Shown here in pieces: positions 34,762 to 42,690 of a stretch of 48,822 nucleotides of DNA (position 1 is the stretch's first letter; every line of letters starts with the position of its first letter). The notes below the pieces were generated by a model, which had not been told where the DNA came from, ran no database searches, and worked only from the letters and a program-made list of their open reading frames with translations. Both the position numbers and the translations under genes were made by a program. Origin of the DNA: Pseudomonadota bacterium (GTDB lineage Bacteria > Pseudomonadota > Alphaproteobacteria > Rhizobiales > Xanthobacteraceae); contig JAEWJH010000028.1 of the NCBI GenBank assembly GCA_023386635.1, positions 1 through 48,822 of the forward strand. The letters run 5' to 3'.

Positions 34762-36012
34762 CTAGATCGGCTCGCCGCGCAGAAGCTTCGGCACCTCGCC
34801 GGTGATGCCGGCGGCCTCGCGGATGAAGAACGACTTTATCGCCGGCATGCGCTCGACCAGACCAAGACCGACATCGCGGATAAGCCGCAGCGCATCGGAG
34901 TGATTGGAGAACAGCCGGTTCAGCCCGTCGGTGGCAACGCCCATGGTCGCCGTGTCGAAGCGGCGCCAGCGCTGATAGCGCTCCAGCACGTCGTAAGCGC
35001 CGGGATCGAGCCCGAGCCGCGCCGCATCGGCGATCACTTCCGCCAGCGCCGCCACGTCGCGCAGGCCCATATTGAGGCCCTGGCCGGCGATCGGATGGAT
35101 CACATGCGCGGCGTCGCCGATCAGCGCGATGCGGTCGGCGATGAACGCGCGCGCCGTGTAAAGCCCGAGCGGAAACGCGCGGCGCGGACCGGTCACCGTG
35201 ACGTCGCCGAGCTTGAGGCCGAAGCGCCGCTCCAGCTCCGCATGGAATTCGTCATCGGACAGCGCAACGATGCGTTCCGCCTCCTTGGTTTTTTCGGTCC
35301 ACACCAGCGATGAGCGGCGGCCAGTGAGCGGCAGGATCGCGAACGGGCCGGCGGGCAGGAAATGCTCCTCGGCACGGCCGTTGTGATCGCGCTCGTGCGT
35401 CACCGTGGTGACGATGCCGGACTGTCCGTAATCCCAGCCGTGGAAGGGGATACCGGCATGCTCGCGCACGCGCGAGCGCGCACCGTCGGCGCCGACCAGC
35501 AGGCGCGTGGCCATCCGTCCGCCGTCGGCGAAGGTCACATCGACCGTCGCGGGATCGACGGTGAAGTCGCTGACCGCCGTCGCCCGCAACGTCACGCCGA
35601 TCTCCTGCGCGCGCGCGACCAGCACGTCGATCAGGTCGCGGTTCTCGACCATGTGCGCGAACGGCTCGCCGGGCGTCACCTCGCCGCCGAAGGTGAGAAG
35701 CACCGGACGCACCGCGTCCTGCAGCTTGCTGTCGGTCACCACCATGTCGAGGATCGGCTGCGCCTTGTCCGCCATCGGCGCCCAGGCACCGATGGTCTCG
35801 AACAGCCGTCGCGCCGCAGCCGCAATCGCCGAGGCTCGGCCGTCGCGCGATGCGCCGCCGAGCGTCGGGTCAGCCACCGTCACCGCGAAGGAACGCCCGA
35901 GCGCCTGACGCAACGCGATGGCAAGGCCGAGTCCGGCAAAGCCGGCGCCGGCGATCAGCACATCGCACCGCGCATCCTGTTCCTGTCGCCCTTGCTGCCT
36001 TGATTCCGCCAC
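34762..36012 (-). CDS. UbiH/UbiF/COQ6 family FAD-dependent hydroxylase
   Basis: Peripheral membrane or cytoplasmic flavoprotein monooxygenase of 416 residues that most likely hydroxylates the benzoquinone ring in ubiquinone synthesis. The FAD Rossmann motif is LIAGAGFAGLGLAIALRQ (GxGxxG at 22-27), the ribityl-binding motif LLVGADGARSRVRE follows, and IALIGDAAHVIHPIAGQGLNMG (about 298) is the typical third motif. Which ring position it acts on cannot be told. The start is GTG 36012, with GGAG 7 nt before it. It is divergent from the HExxH membrane protein. Confidence 0.9.
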   Translation of the reverse strand: MAESRQQGRQEQDARCDVLIAGAGFAGLGLAIALRQALGRSFAVTVADPTLGGASRDGRASAIAAAARRLFETIGAWAPMADKAQPILDMVVTDSKLQDAVRPVLLTFGGEVTPGEPFAHMVENRDLIDVLVARAQEIGVTLRATAVSDFTVDPATVDVTFADGGRMATRLLVGADGARSRVREHAGIPFHGWDYGQSGIVTTVTHERDHNGRAEEHFLPAGPFAILPLTGRRSSLVWTEKTKEAERIVALSDDEFHAELERRFGLKLGDVTVTGPRRAFPLGLYTARAFIADRIALIGDAAHVIHPIAGQGLNMGLRDVAALAEVIADAARLGLDPGAYDVLERYQRWRRFDTATMGVATDGLNRLFSNHSDALRLIRDVGLGLVERMPAIKSFFIREAAGITGEVPKLLRGEPI

Positions 36013-36066
36013 GCCGACGCTCCGTTGTGTGAATGTCCTTTAGCACTTCGTCACCGCAAACAGAAC

Positions 36067-36858
36067 ATGCCAAACCGTACCGGCGATCCCCCGAAACAGC
36101 GCGCCCGGCGCAGCCTTCTCGGTACCGTCGCCGCGACGCTGGTCGCGGCGCTGATCGCGGCCGCGGTCGGCTTCGTGTTCGCTTATCCGCTGGCCGGCGC
36201 GCTGGCCTGTCCGCGCTGCTTCGGCTTCACGCCGATCGCCGGCCACACCTATGTCGAAACCGCAATGCCGCCTGCGGACCGCGCGCGCACCGCCGCGGTG
36301 CTACGGCAGGCGCGCGCCGTGGTGCTCACATTCTACGGATCGCTCGACGCCGACCCGGCCGTGTTCGTCTGCGCCACACCGGAATGCTATCAGCGCTTCG
36401 GCGGCTGCAATTCGCGCGGCATGGCAATGCTCGACCACGCGCTGATCCTGTCGCCCGACGGCGTCACGCCGGTGATTGCCGCGCACGAACTCTCGCATGT
36501 GGAATTGCATCAGCGCGCCGGCGCGTGGCGCGTCTGGTTCGGCGCGATCCCGCGCTGGTTCGACGAGGGACTGGCGATCAACGTCTCCGACGATCCCCGC
36601 TACCTGCTGCCCGGTACCGGCGCGGCGCGTTGCCGCGCACGCACCCGCGACCCATTGCCGGAAACGCGGCGGGAGTGGATGGCGCAGGCCGACGACGGGC
36701 TTTATGCCGTGTCGGCATGCCGCGTCAGCGAATGGCTGGCGGAACAGGATAAGAGCGACAGTGGAGGCGACACTGGAGGCAACTTGGGGCGCCAGCGCGT
36801 GCTCACGCTCGCTGCGCGCATCGCCGACGGCGCCGACTTCGCCGCAGCCAGCCGCTGA
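36067..36858 (+). CDS. Membrane-anchored putative zinc metalloprotease (HExxH)
   Basis: Family not recognised with certainty. The 263-residue protein has a basic N-terminus and one hydrophobic helix (about 15-45), placing the rest in the periplasm. Four cysteines lie in CPRC and VCATPEC. The motif AAHELSHVELHQR (His140, Glu141, His144) is followed 23 residues later by WFDEGLAI, whose Glu167 would be the third zinc ligand, the gluzincin layout HExxH...WxxEG. So a zinc peptidase is likely, substrate unknown. The ATG at 36067 sits directly before the basic stretch; the frame opens at 36025. tesB follows after 68 bp. Confidence 0.75.
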   Translation: MPNRTGDPPKQRARRSLLGTVAATLVAALIAAAVGFVFAYPLAGALACPRCFGFTPIAGHTYVETAMPPADRARTAAVLRQARAVVLTFYGSLDADPAVFVCATPECYQRFGGCNSRGMAMLDHALILSPDGVTPVIAAHELSHVELHQRAGAWRVWFGAIPRWFDEGLAINVSDDPRYLLPGTGAARCRARTRDPLPETRREWMAQADDGLYAVSACRVSEWLAEQDKSDSGGDTGGNLGRQRVLTLAARIADGADFAAASR

Positions 36859-36926
36859 TTTTGCTTTCGTCAGGCCGGAAGTCATGACTACATGTTGAAG
36901 CGCGCGTATCTTCCGCAAGGCGAACG

Positions 36927-37787
36927 ATGGCTACTCCCGTCCAAGATTTATTGTCGATCCTCGATATCGAACAGCTCGACCTCAATCTGTTTCGCGGCCG
37001 TTCCCCGAAATCGAGCTGGCAGCGGGTGTTCGGCGGACAGGTGATCGCGCAGGCGCTGGTCGCCGCGATCCGCACCGTCAACGGGCCGCAGCCGCATTCG
37101 CTGCACGCCTACTTCATCCTGCCGGGCGATCCGAACGTACCGATCATCTATGATGTCGACCGCCTGCGCGACGGCCGCAGCTTTACCACCCGCCGCGTCA
37201 CCGCGCGCCAGCACGGCAACGCGATCTTCTCCATGCTGGCGTCGTTCCATGTGGACGAGCCCGGCCTCAGCCATCAGGCCGAGATGCCAAAGGTCGCGAC
37301 GCCGGAACAGCTCACCGGCGATGCCGCCATGCGCAAGGCGCTGCTGCCGTCGATGCCCGGCCCGGTGCGCAGCTATTTCGAAAAGGAGCGGCCGATCGAA
37401 CTGTGCCCGGTCGACGATCGCTACAGCGGCAAGAAGATCGCCGACGGTCATTTCAACATGTGGATCCGCACGACGGAAAAATTGCCGGACGATCCGGCGA
37501 TCCATCAGGCGATCCTCGCTTACGCGTCCGACATGACGCTGCTCGACACCGCGCTGGCGCGGCACGGCCGCAGCCTGTTCGAGCCGGAGTTCATGGGCGC
37601 GAGCCTCGACCACGCGCTCTGGTTTCATCGGCCATTCCGCGCCGACGAATGGCTGCTGTATGCGCAGGACAGCCCGAGCCTGCAGAATGCCCGCGGCTTT
37701 TCGCGCGGGCTGATCTTCCAGCGCGACGGTACGCTGGTCGCCTCCGTGTCGCAGGAAGGGCTCGTGCGCGAGAAACGCCCATCGTGA
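36927..37787 (+). CDS. tesB: Acyl-CoA thioesterase II
   Basis: Cytoplasmic double-hotdog thioesterase that frees fatty acid from medium- and long-chain acyl-CoA. The 286-residue protein shows FRGRSPKSSWQRVFGGQVIAQAL, HSLHAYFILPGDPNVPI, DGRSFTTRRVTARQHG, LDHALWFHRPFRADEW and, at the end, GFSRGLIFQRDGTLVASVSQEG, with the Asp, Thr/Ser and Gln of the TesB active site in the second half. Length is normal. The DUF2927-like gene starts inside its stop codon. Confidence 0.95.
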   Translation: MATPVQDLLSILDIEQLDLNLFRGRSPKSSWQRVFGGQVIAQALVAAIRTVNGPQPHSLHAYFILPGDPNVPIIYDVDRLRDGRSFTTRRVTARQHGNAIFSMLASFHVDEPGLSHQAEMPKVATPEQLTGDAAMRKALLPSMPGPVRSYFEKERPIELCPVDDRYSGKKIADGHFNMWIRTTEKLPDDPAIHQAILAYASDMTLLDTALARHGRSLFEPEFMGASLDHALWFHRPFRADEWLLYAQDSPSLQNARGFSRGLIFQRDGTLVASVSQEGLVREKRPS

Positions 37788-38560
37788 AGAAACTTGCCCC
37801 GCTGCTCGTCGCTGTCCTGAGCCTGTGCGCGAGCGCTGCTTACGCCGCGAGCGACCGCCGGCCCGCTCCGACCGGCGCGCCGGAAGACGCGCCGCCGGAA
37901 TATACCCGCTTCACCGCTTCAGAACTGGAAAAGGGATTCCTGGCGCTCGCCTTCGGCTCCGATCTGCGGGTCGGCGGCAGGCCGAAAGGCGTGCGCAAAT
38001 TCACCGAGACGGCGAAAATCGCCGTGCTCGATCAAGGCAGCGTTTCGCGCGGCGAGCGCTACAAAGCCGTGGTGCGCGAATTCTCCCGCGTGATTCCCCA
38101 TCTCGATGCGACGCTCACCGACAAGGAAGACGACGCCAATGTCACCGTGCGACTGATCGATGAAAAGAATTTCGTCGGCGCCATGGAGCAGGCATTCGGC
38201 AAGCAGGTGGCGCGCGACTTCGTCGCCAAGACCGATCCGCAATGCATGACCAGCCTGAAGTCGCGGCTGGACGGCACCATCCTGCGGGCGGATGTGTTCA
38301 TCATCGTCGATCAGGGCGACGACGTGTTCTTCGACTGTGCCTATCACGAGACGCTGCATGCGTTCGGCCTGTCGAACCATGCCGACAGCAATCCGTTCAC
38401 GACGCTGAACCAGACCCGGACGGTCGGCTATCTCAGCGTCTATGACCGGGCGATGCTGACGATCCTGTATGACCCGCGCATGCAGCCGGGCTTTTCCGCA
38501 AGGGAAGCGACCTCGGTGTTGCCGGCGATCCTGAAAGACCTCGGGCCCATCGTTCGCTGA
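37784..38560 (+). CDS. Secreted DUF2927-like protein with intact zinc-protease motif
   Basis: Protein of 258 residues with a signal peptide (1-21, KKLAPLLVAVLSLCASAAYA). The C-terminal part has CAYHETLHAFGLSNHADSN (His188, Glu189, His192, Gly195, His199) and YDRAMLTILYDPRMQPGFS. The second segment and the GLxNxxD order are the DUF2927 pattern; the first reads as a zinc-binding HExxHxxG, close to metzincins, where I recall most DUF2927 members have lost the histidines. It may thus be an active periplasmic protease; function is not known. The start is GTG 37784, overlapping the tesB stop by 4 bp, so translation is probably coupled. Confidence 0.75.
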   Translation: MKKLAPLLVAVLSLCASAAYAASDRRPAPTGAPEDAPPEYTRFTASELEKGFLALAFGSDLRVGGRPKGVRKFTETAKIAVLDQGSVSRGERYKAVVREFSRVIPHLDATLTDKEDDANVTVRLIDEKNFVGAMEQAFGKQVARDFVAKTDPQCMTSLKSRLDGTILRADVFIIVDQGDDVFFDCAYHETLHAFGLSNHADSNPFTTLNQTRTVGYLSVYDRAMLTILYDPRMQPGFSAREATSVLPAILKDLGPIVR

Positions 38561-38563
38561 TGG

Positions 38564-40249
38564 TCAGCGCGCCCGCTCCGCCACCGGAACGCCGCGGATC
38601 GGCTCGCTGTCGGTGGCGATCCTCGGCAGTTCGCCGGCCGCCTCCAGTACCGGATAGGCCACCGACACGATGTGCGAATGGATGCGGCGCAGATCCCGCA
38701 GCACGTCGAGATGCAGCGACGTGGTCTCCAGCGTTTCCGGGCGGCCTTCGCGCAATCGCTCCAGATGCCGGTCGGAGGCCTGCAATTCGGCGGCGCGCAT
38801 CTCCGCCTTCTGATCGAGCAAGCGGCGTGCATCGGCCGGCGCGCCTGACAGGAACACCGCGAAAGCGAGCTTGAGGCTGTCGAGAATCCGGCCATGGAAA
38901 GCTTCCAGCTCGGCAGCGCCGGCGGGCGAGAACTGCGTCTGCAGCTTGATCTTCTTCGCCGCCAGCTCGCTGAGATTCTTCTCGATGATGTCGCCGATGT
39001 GTTCGAGATTGATAGCGAACGAGATAATCTCCATGGCGCGATGGCCTTCTTCCTCGGACAGCGCGCCGCGCGTGAGCTTGGTGACGTAGAGTTTGATCGC
39101 CTCGTCGAGCCGGTCGACCGCATTGTCCATGCGCGTCACCGTGGCGACCAGCCGACGATCGTTGGTCATCAGCGCCGTCATCACCTGCCGCAACATCGAT
39201 TCGACCATATCGCCCATGCGCAGGGTCTCGCGCGCCGCATCGGCCAAAGCGAGCGACGGCGTGTCCAGCGCGGCGTCATCAAGATAGCGCGGCGCGCCGG
39301 GATCGTCGGCCGGTGCGCGCGACGGCAATAGCCATTCCAGGAGCCGCGCCAGCGGATCGAGCAGGCCGATGAACAGCAGCGCCGTTCCGACATTGAACGC
39401 GATATGGAACGCCGCCGTCAGCTTGGCGGGATCGGGGATGACGCCCGGCAGCCACGCCGCCAGCGGCTTGAGCAACGGCAAGACGAGAGCGATGCCGACG
39501 AAGCGGTTGAGCAGATTGCCGAGCGGCAGGCGCCGGCTCGCGGGATCGCCGGCGCGCGCGCCCCCGAACAGCGGATTGATGGCGCTGCCGAGATTGGCGC
39601 CGAGCACCAGCGCGAGCGCGGCCTCCGGCGCGACGAAGTTCGAATAGGCCAGCGACATGATCAGCAGCACCACAGCGACGCTGGAATGCGCCACCCAGGT
39701 GAGCAGCGCTGCGACGAGAATGCAGAGCACCGGATCGCTGGTGATCGCGAGCAACAGCGTCTGCACCACCGGCACGTTTTCCGCCGGCGCCAGACTGTCG
39801 AGCAGGATATGCAGCGCCAACAGCATCAGGCCGACGCCGATCGAGACGCGCCCGAGATCGCGCGCGCGGCCACCGCTGCTGCTCTTGAAGGCGATGACAC
39901 CGGCGAGAATGAACACCGGCGCGACCGCGGAAATGTTGAAGGACAGCACTTGCACGATCAGCGTCGTGCCGATGTTCGCGCCGAGCATGATTGCCAGCGC
40001 AGGGACCAGCGCAACGATCCCTTCCGACGCGAACGAAGCCGTCATCAACCCGGTCGCCGTGCTGCTCTGGAGCAGTGCCGTCAGACCGAGCCCGGCCGCC
40101 AACGCGGACAGCCGGTTCTCCAAGGCGATCTGGAGGAAGCGACGCAGCTGCGTGCCGTAGGCGCGCAGGATGCCGCTGTTGACCATGTGCAGACCCCACA
40201 GCAGCAGCGCGACGCCGCCCATGAGGTCGAGAATGACGATCGTACCCAT
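38564..40249 (-). CDS. Na/Pi cotransporter family protein with PhoU-like domain
   Basis: Inner-membrane phosphate transporter-like protein of 561 residues. The first half has paired membrane segments with the NptA/PNaS repeat marks GLHMVNSGILRAYG, LLQSSTATGLM and TWVAHSSVAVVLL (the QSST and HSSV sites bind Na and phosphate), plus LGANIGTT and LGANLGSAINP. The C-terminal 200 residues are PhoU-like helices (MVESMLRQVMTAL, FAINLEHIGDIIEKNL). It is convergent with the DUF2927-like gene (3-bp gap) and divergent from glnK. Role in phosphate uptake or efflux is by family. Confidence 0.93.
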   Translation of the reverse strand: MGTIVILDLMGGVALLLWGLHMVNSGILRAYGTQLRRFLQIALENRLSALAAGLGLTALLQSSTATGLMTASFASEGIVALVPALAIMLGANIGTTLIVQVLSFNISAVAPVFILAGVIAFKSSSGGRARDLGRVSIGVGLMLLALHILLDSLAPAENVPVVQTLLLAITSDPVLCILVAALLTWVAHSSVAVVLLIMSLAYSNFVAPEAALALVLGANLGSAINPLFGGARAGDPASRRLPLGNLLNRFVGIALVLPLLKPLAAWLPGVIPDPAKLTAAFHIAFNVGTALLFIGLLDPLARLLEWLLPSRAPADDPGAPRYLDDAALDTPSLALADAARETLRMGDMVESMLRQVMTALMTNDRRLVATVTRMDNAVDRLDEAIKLYVTKLTRGALSEEEGHRAMEIISFAINLEHIGDIIEKNLSELAAKKIKLQTQFSPAGAAELEAFHGRILDSLKLAFAVFLSGAPADARRLLDQKAEMRAAELQASDRHLERLREGRPETLETTSLHLDVLRDLRRIHSHIVSVAYPVLEAAGELPRIATDSEPIRGVPVAERAR

Positions 40250-40421
40250 TGCACCGACAACCTTTCAGCGGAACCTTTGCCCCCGCGGATCGTGGCGGCG
40301 CTGCCTCAATATTAGGCAAATCTGGCGCGCGTTTGCGCGGCGCGGCTGACCGCCGGCTCCCATCCTAGCGAAGCGAAAAAACTTCTCAATCGAATCAATG
40401 CACTAGGCGCTGTTTCGCCGC

Positions 40422-40437
40422 TTGGCACGGCAATTGA
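40422..40437 (+). promoter_or_regulatory. Sigma-54-type promoter of glnK-amtB
   Basis: TTGGCACGGCAATTGA matches the -24/-12 consensus TTGGCACG-N4-TTGCA except for the last C. It lies 107 bp upstream of the glnK ATG. Sigma-54 with NtrC is the known control of glnK-amtB in proteobacteria, so the pair should be switched on under nitrogen limitation. I could not find a clean NtrC site (GCACC-N5-GGTGC) upstream. Confidence 0.75.
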
Positions 40438-40543
40438 TTCCTGTGGTTCGGCTTTGCACGGAAAGCAGCCCTTTCCGCGTGCAGCCCAGCGAACCGCCCG
40501 CGCTGCATCACCAAACAACCGGGCCCAAGCGGGGATCGACTCC

Positions 40544-40882
40544 ATGAAAATCGTCATGGCCATCATCAAGCCGTTCAAGCTCGACGAGGTGCGCGACGCC
40601 TTGACCGGCGTGGGGGTGCAGGGCCTCACCGTCACCGAGGTGAGAGGCTACGGCCGCCAGAAGGGCCACACCGAAATTTATCGCGGCGCCGAATATGCCG
40701 TGAGATTCCTGCCGAAGCTCAAGATCGAGCTCGCGGTCGCCAGCGAGCAGGTCGACCGCGTCATCGCCGCCATCACCGGCGCCGCCAAGACCGGCCAGAT
40801 CGGCGACGGCAAGATTTTCGTCTTCGGGCTCGACCACGCCGTTCGCATCCGCACCGGCGAAACCGATTCCGCGGCGCTGTGA
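40544..40882 (+). CDS. glnK: Nitrogen regulatory protein PII (GlnK)
   Basis: Trimeric cytoplasmic signalling protein of 112 residues that senses 2-oxoglutarate and ATP/ADP and blocks AmtB when nitrogen is ample. It shows MKIVMAIIKPFKLDEVRDAL, the T-loop GYGRQKGHTEIYRGAEYAV with the uridylylation site Tyr51, and the nucleotide-binding TGQIGDGKIFV. The upstream frame (to 40454) adds 30 residues with no PII similarity, so ATG 40544 is used. It is 29 bp ahead of amtB in one operon behind a sigma-54 promoter. GlnK rather than GlnB is inferred from the amtB linkage. Confidence 0.95.
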   Translation: MKIVMAIIKPFKLDEVRDALTGVGVQGLTVTEVRGYGRQKGHTEIYRGAEYAVRFLPKLKIELAVASEQVDRVIAAITGAAKTGQIGDGKIFVFGLDHAVRIRTGETDSAAL

Positions 40883-40911
40883 GCGCAAACCTCTTCACAA
40901 GGAGCGAGACC

Positions 40912-42255
40912 ATGACGTTCAAGCTTTCATCGCGCGCGATGTGGGGCATCGCCGCGTGTGGCGCGGGCCTGGTGCTGTCGGATTGGGCTTTAGCCCAGGC
41001 CGCGGCACCAGCCGCTGCTGATGCAGCGCCGGCCGCGGCAGCCGCCGCGCCAAAACTCGATACCGGCGATACCGCGTGGATGCTGACATCCACTGCGCTG
41101 GTGCTGATGATGACCATTCCCGGTCTCGCGCTGTTTTACGGTGGCATGGTCCGCCGCAAGAACGTGCTGGCGACCATCACACAAAGCTTCGCCATCACCT
41201 GTCTGGTGAGCGTGCTGTGGGTGATCTTCGGCTACTCGCTCGCCTTCACCGAAGGCAGCATGAATGCCTATATCGGCAGCCTGTCGAAGGCGATGCTGAG
41301 CGGCGTCACCAACACCACGGTGAACTCGCTGGCCGCGACGATCCCCGAGTGGGTGTTCATCATGTTTCAGATGACATTCGCCATCATCACCCCGGCGCTC
41401 ATCACCGGCGCCTTCGCCGAGCGGATGAAGTTCTCGGCGATGATGTGGTTCATGGGCCTGTGGTTCGTGCTGGTCTATCTGCCGATCGCGCACTGGGTCT
41501 GGGGCGGCGGCTTCCTCGGTTCGGCCGGCGTGCTCGACTTCGCCGGTGGCACCGTGGTGCACATCAACGCCGGCATCGCCGGTCTTGTCGCGGCACTGAT
41601 CATCGGCAAGCGCAAGGGCTACGGCACCGTCAACACCGCGCCGCATAACCTCACCTGGTCGATGATCGGCGCTTCCCTCCTCTGGGTCGGCTGGTTCGGC
41701 TTCAACGCCGGTTCCGCCGTCGCCGCCAACGCGCTCGCCGGCGCCGCGATGCTCAACACCCAGATCGCCACCGCCGCGGCGGCGCTCGCCTGGATGTTCT
41801 GCGAATGGATCGTGCTGAAAAAGCCGAGCCTGCTCGGCATCATCTCCGGCGCAGTCGCGGGCCTCGTCGCCATCACCCCGGCGGCCGGCTTCGTCAATCC
41901 GACCGGCGGGCTCATCATCGGCATCGTCGCCGGCATCGGCTGCTACGTCGCCGCGGTGCATGTGAAGAAGGCGCTGGGCTACGACGACTCGCTCGACGTG
42001 TTCGGCGTTCACGGCGTCGGCGGCATCATCGGCGCGATCCTGACCGGCGCGTTCGCGGATACCGCGATCAACGAACTCGGCAAGGACGCCAGCGTGATGA
42101 CGCAGGTCTACGGCGTCGCCGTCACCATGGTCTACACGGCGGTGGTCAGCGCCATCCTGCTCTTCATCATCAAGGCGGCGATCGGCCTGCGGCCGACGGC
42201 GCAGGAAGAAGAGGAAGGGCTCGACATCACCCAGCACGGCGAGACCGTGCAGTAA
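40912..42255 (+). CDS. amtB: Ammonium transporter
   Basis: Trimeric inner-membrane ammonium channel of 447 residues. A signal peptide (to ALAQ, about residue 27) and an Ala-rich linker precede the first of eleven helices. Landmarks are DTAWMLTSTALVLMMTIPGLALFYGG, LDFAGGTVVHINAG (His217) and GVHGVGGIIG (His367), the twin histidines, 150 residues apart as in E. coli AmtB. The ATG at 40912 has AAGGAG 7 nt before it; the frame opens 33 bases earlier with no gain. It is cotranscribed with glnK, whose product controls it. Confidence 0.95.
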   Translation: MTFKLSSRAMWGIAACGAGLVLSDWALAQAAAPAAADAAPAAAAAAPKLDTGDTAWMLTSTALVLMMTIPGLALFYGGMVRRKNVLATITQSFAITCLVSVLWVIFGYSLAFTEGSMNAYIGSLSKAMLSGVTNTTVNSLAATIPEWVFIMFQMTFAIITPALITGAFAERMKFSAMMWFMGLWFVLVYLPIAHWVWGGGFLGSAGVLDFAGGTVVHINAGIAGLVAALIIGKRKGYGTVNTAPHNLTWSMIGASLLWVGWFGFNAGSAVAANALAGAAMLNTQIATAAAALAWMFCEWIVLKKPSLLGIISGAVAGLVAITPAAGFVNPTGGLIIGIVAGIGCYVAAVHVKKALGYDDSLDVFGVHGVGGIIGAILTGAFADTAINELGKDASVMTQVYGVAVTMVYTAVVSAILLFIIKAAIGLRPTAQEEEEGLDITQHGETVQ

Positions 42256-42295
42256 GGGCTCGGTCGGGACGGAACCCGGCACCATCCCGGCCGTC

Positions 42296-42337
42296 GAGGG
42301 GCTCCGGTTCGCAAGGATCGGGGCCTCTCTTTTTTTC
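42296..42337 (+). terminator. Intrinsic terminator of glnK-amtB
   Basis: GAGGGGCTCCG (42296-42306) pairs with CGGGGCCTCTC (42319-42329), with two G-U pairs, and is followed by an 8-T run to 42337. It is 40 bp after the amtB stop. Confidence 0.88.
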
Positions 42338-42401
42338 CGAAGGAGCTTTAGCAATCACTCATGCGGTTGCATGCTGGATTGCGTTCTATTCGCTGTGATG
42401 A

Positions 42402-42640
42402 CCGGGCGAAGTCCCGGCCTCCGATGAGCGAGGCATCTGTGCCTGCCTAAGCGGGATGCCCGGGTCAAGCCCGGGCATGACGGCGGATGGAATTACGCTT
42501 TTGTCTCGAAGCCTCATGGTGAGGAGCCGCGGCGGAGCCAAAGGCGAAGGCGGGCGTCTCGAACCATGGGGCGAGCACGATACTGCGGCCTCCTCGTCCT
42601 TCCAGACGGCCGCTACGCGGCCTCCTCAGGATGATGCGGA
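42402..42640. repeat. Dispersed palindromic repeat block, copy 2 (gap 42256-42690)
   Basis: The 435-bp gap after amtB holds no gene. Behind the terminator it contains CCGGG/CCCGG (42402-42417), the 9-bp perfect hairpin ATGCCCGGG-TCAAG-CCCGGGCAT (42456-42478), CCTCATGGTGAGG (42512-42524) and CGTCTCGAACCAT (42555-42567), then GGCCGCTACGCGGCC, a further palindrome (42608-42622). Two of the motifs match copy 1 at 34695-34737. I recall these as typical dispersed intergenic repeats of Bradyrhizobium-like genomes. Confidence 0.75.
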
Positions 42641-42690
42641 GTGAGAGTTGCGCTGCTCTCTCCCGCTTGTTCACGGCATAAGTGAGGAAA

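Noticed and set aside
42402..42640. Repeat block as a CRISPR array
   Set aside because: The elements are different palindromes, not regularly spaced identical repeats with unique spacers, and no cas gene is present.
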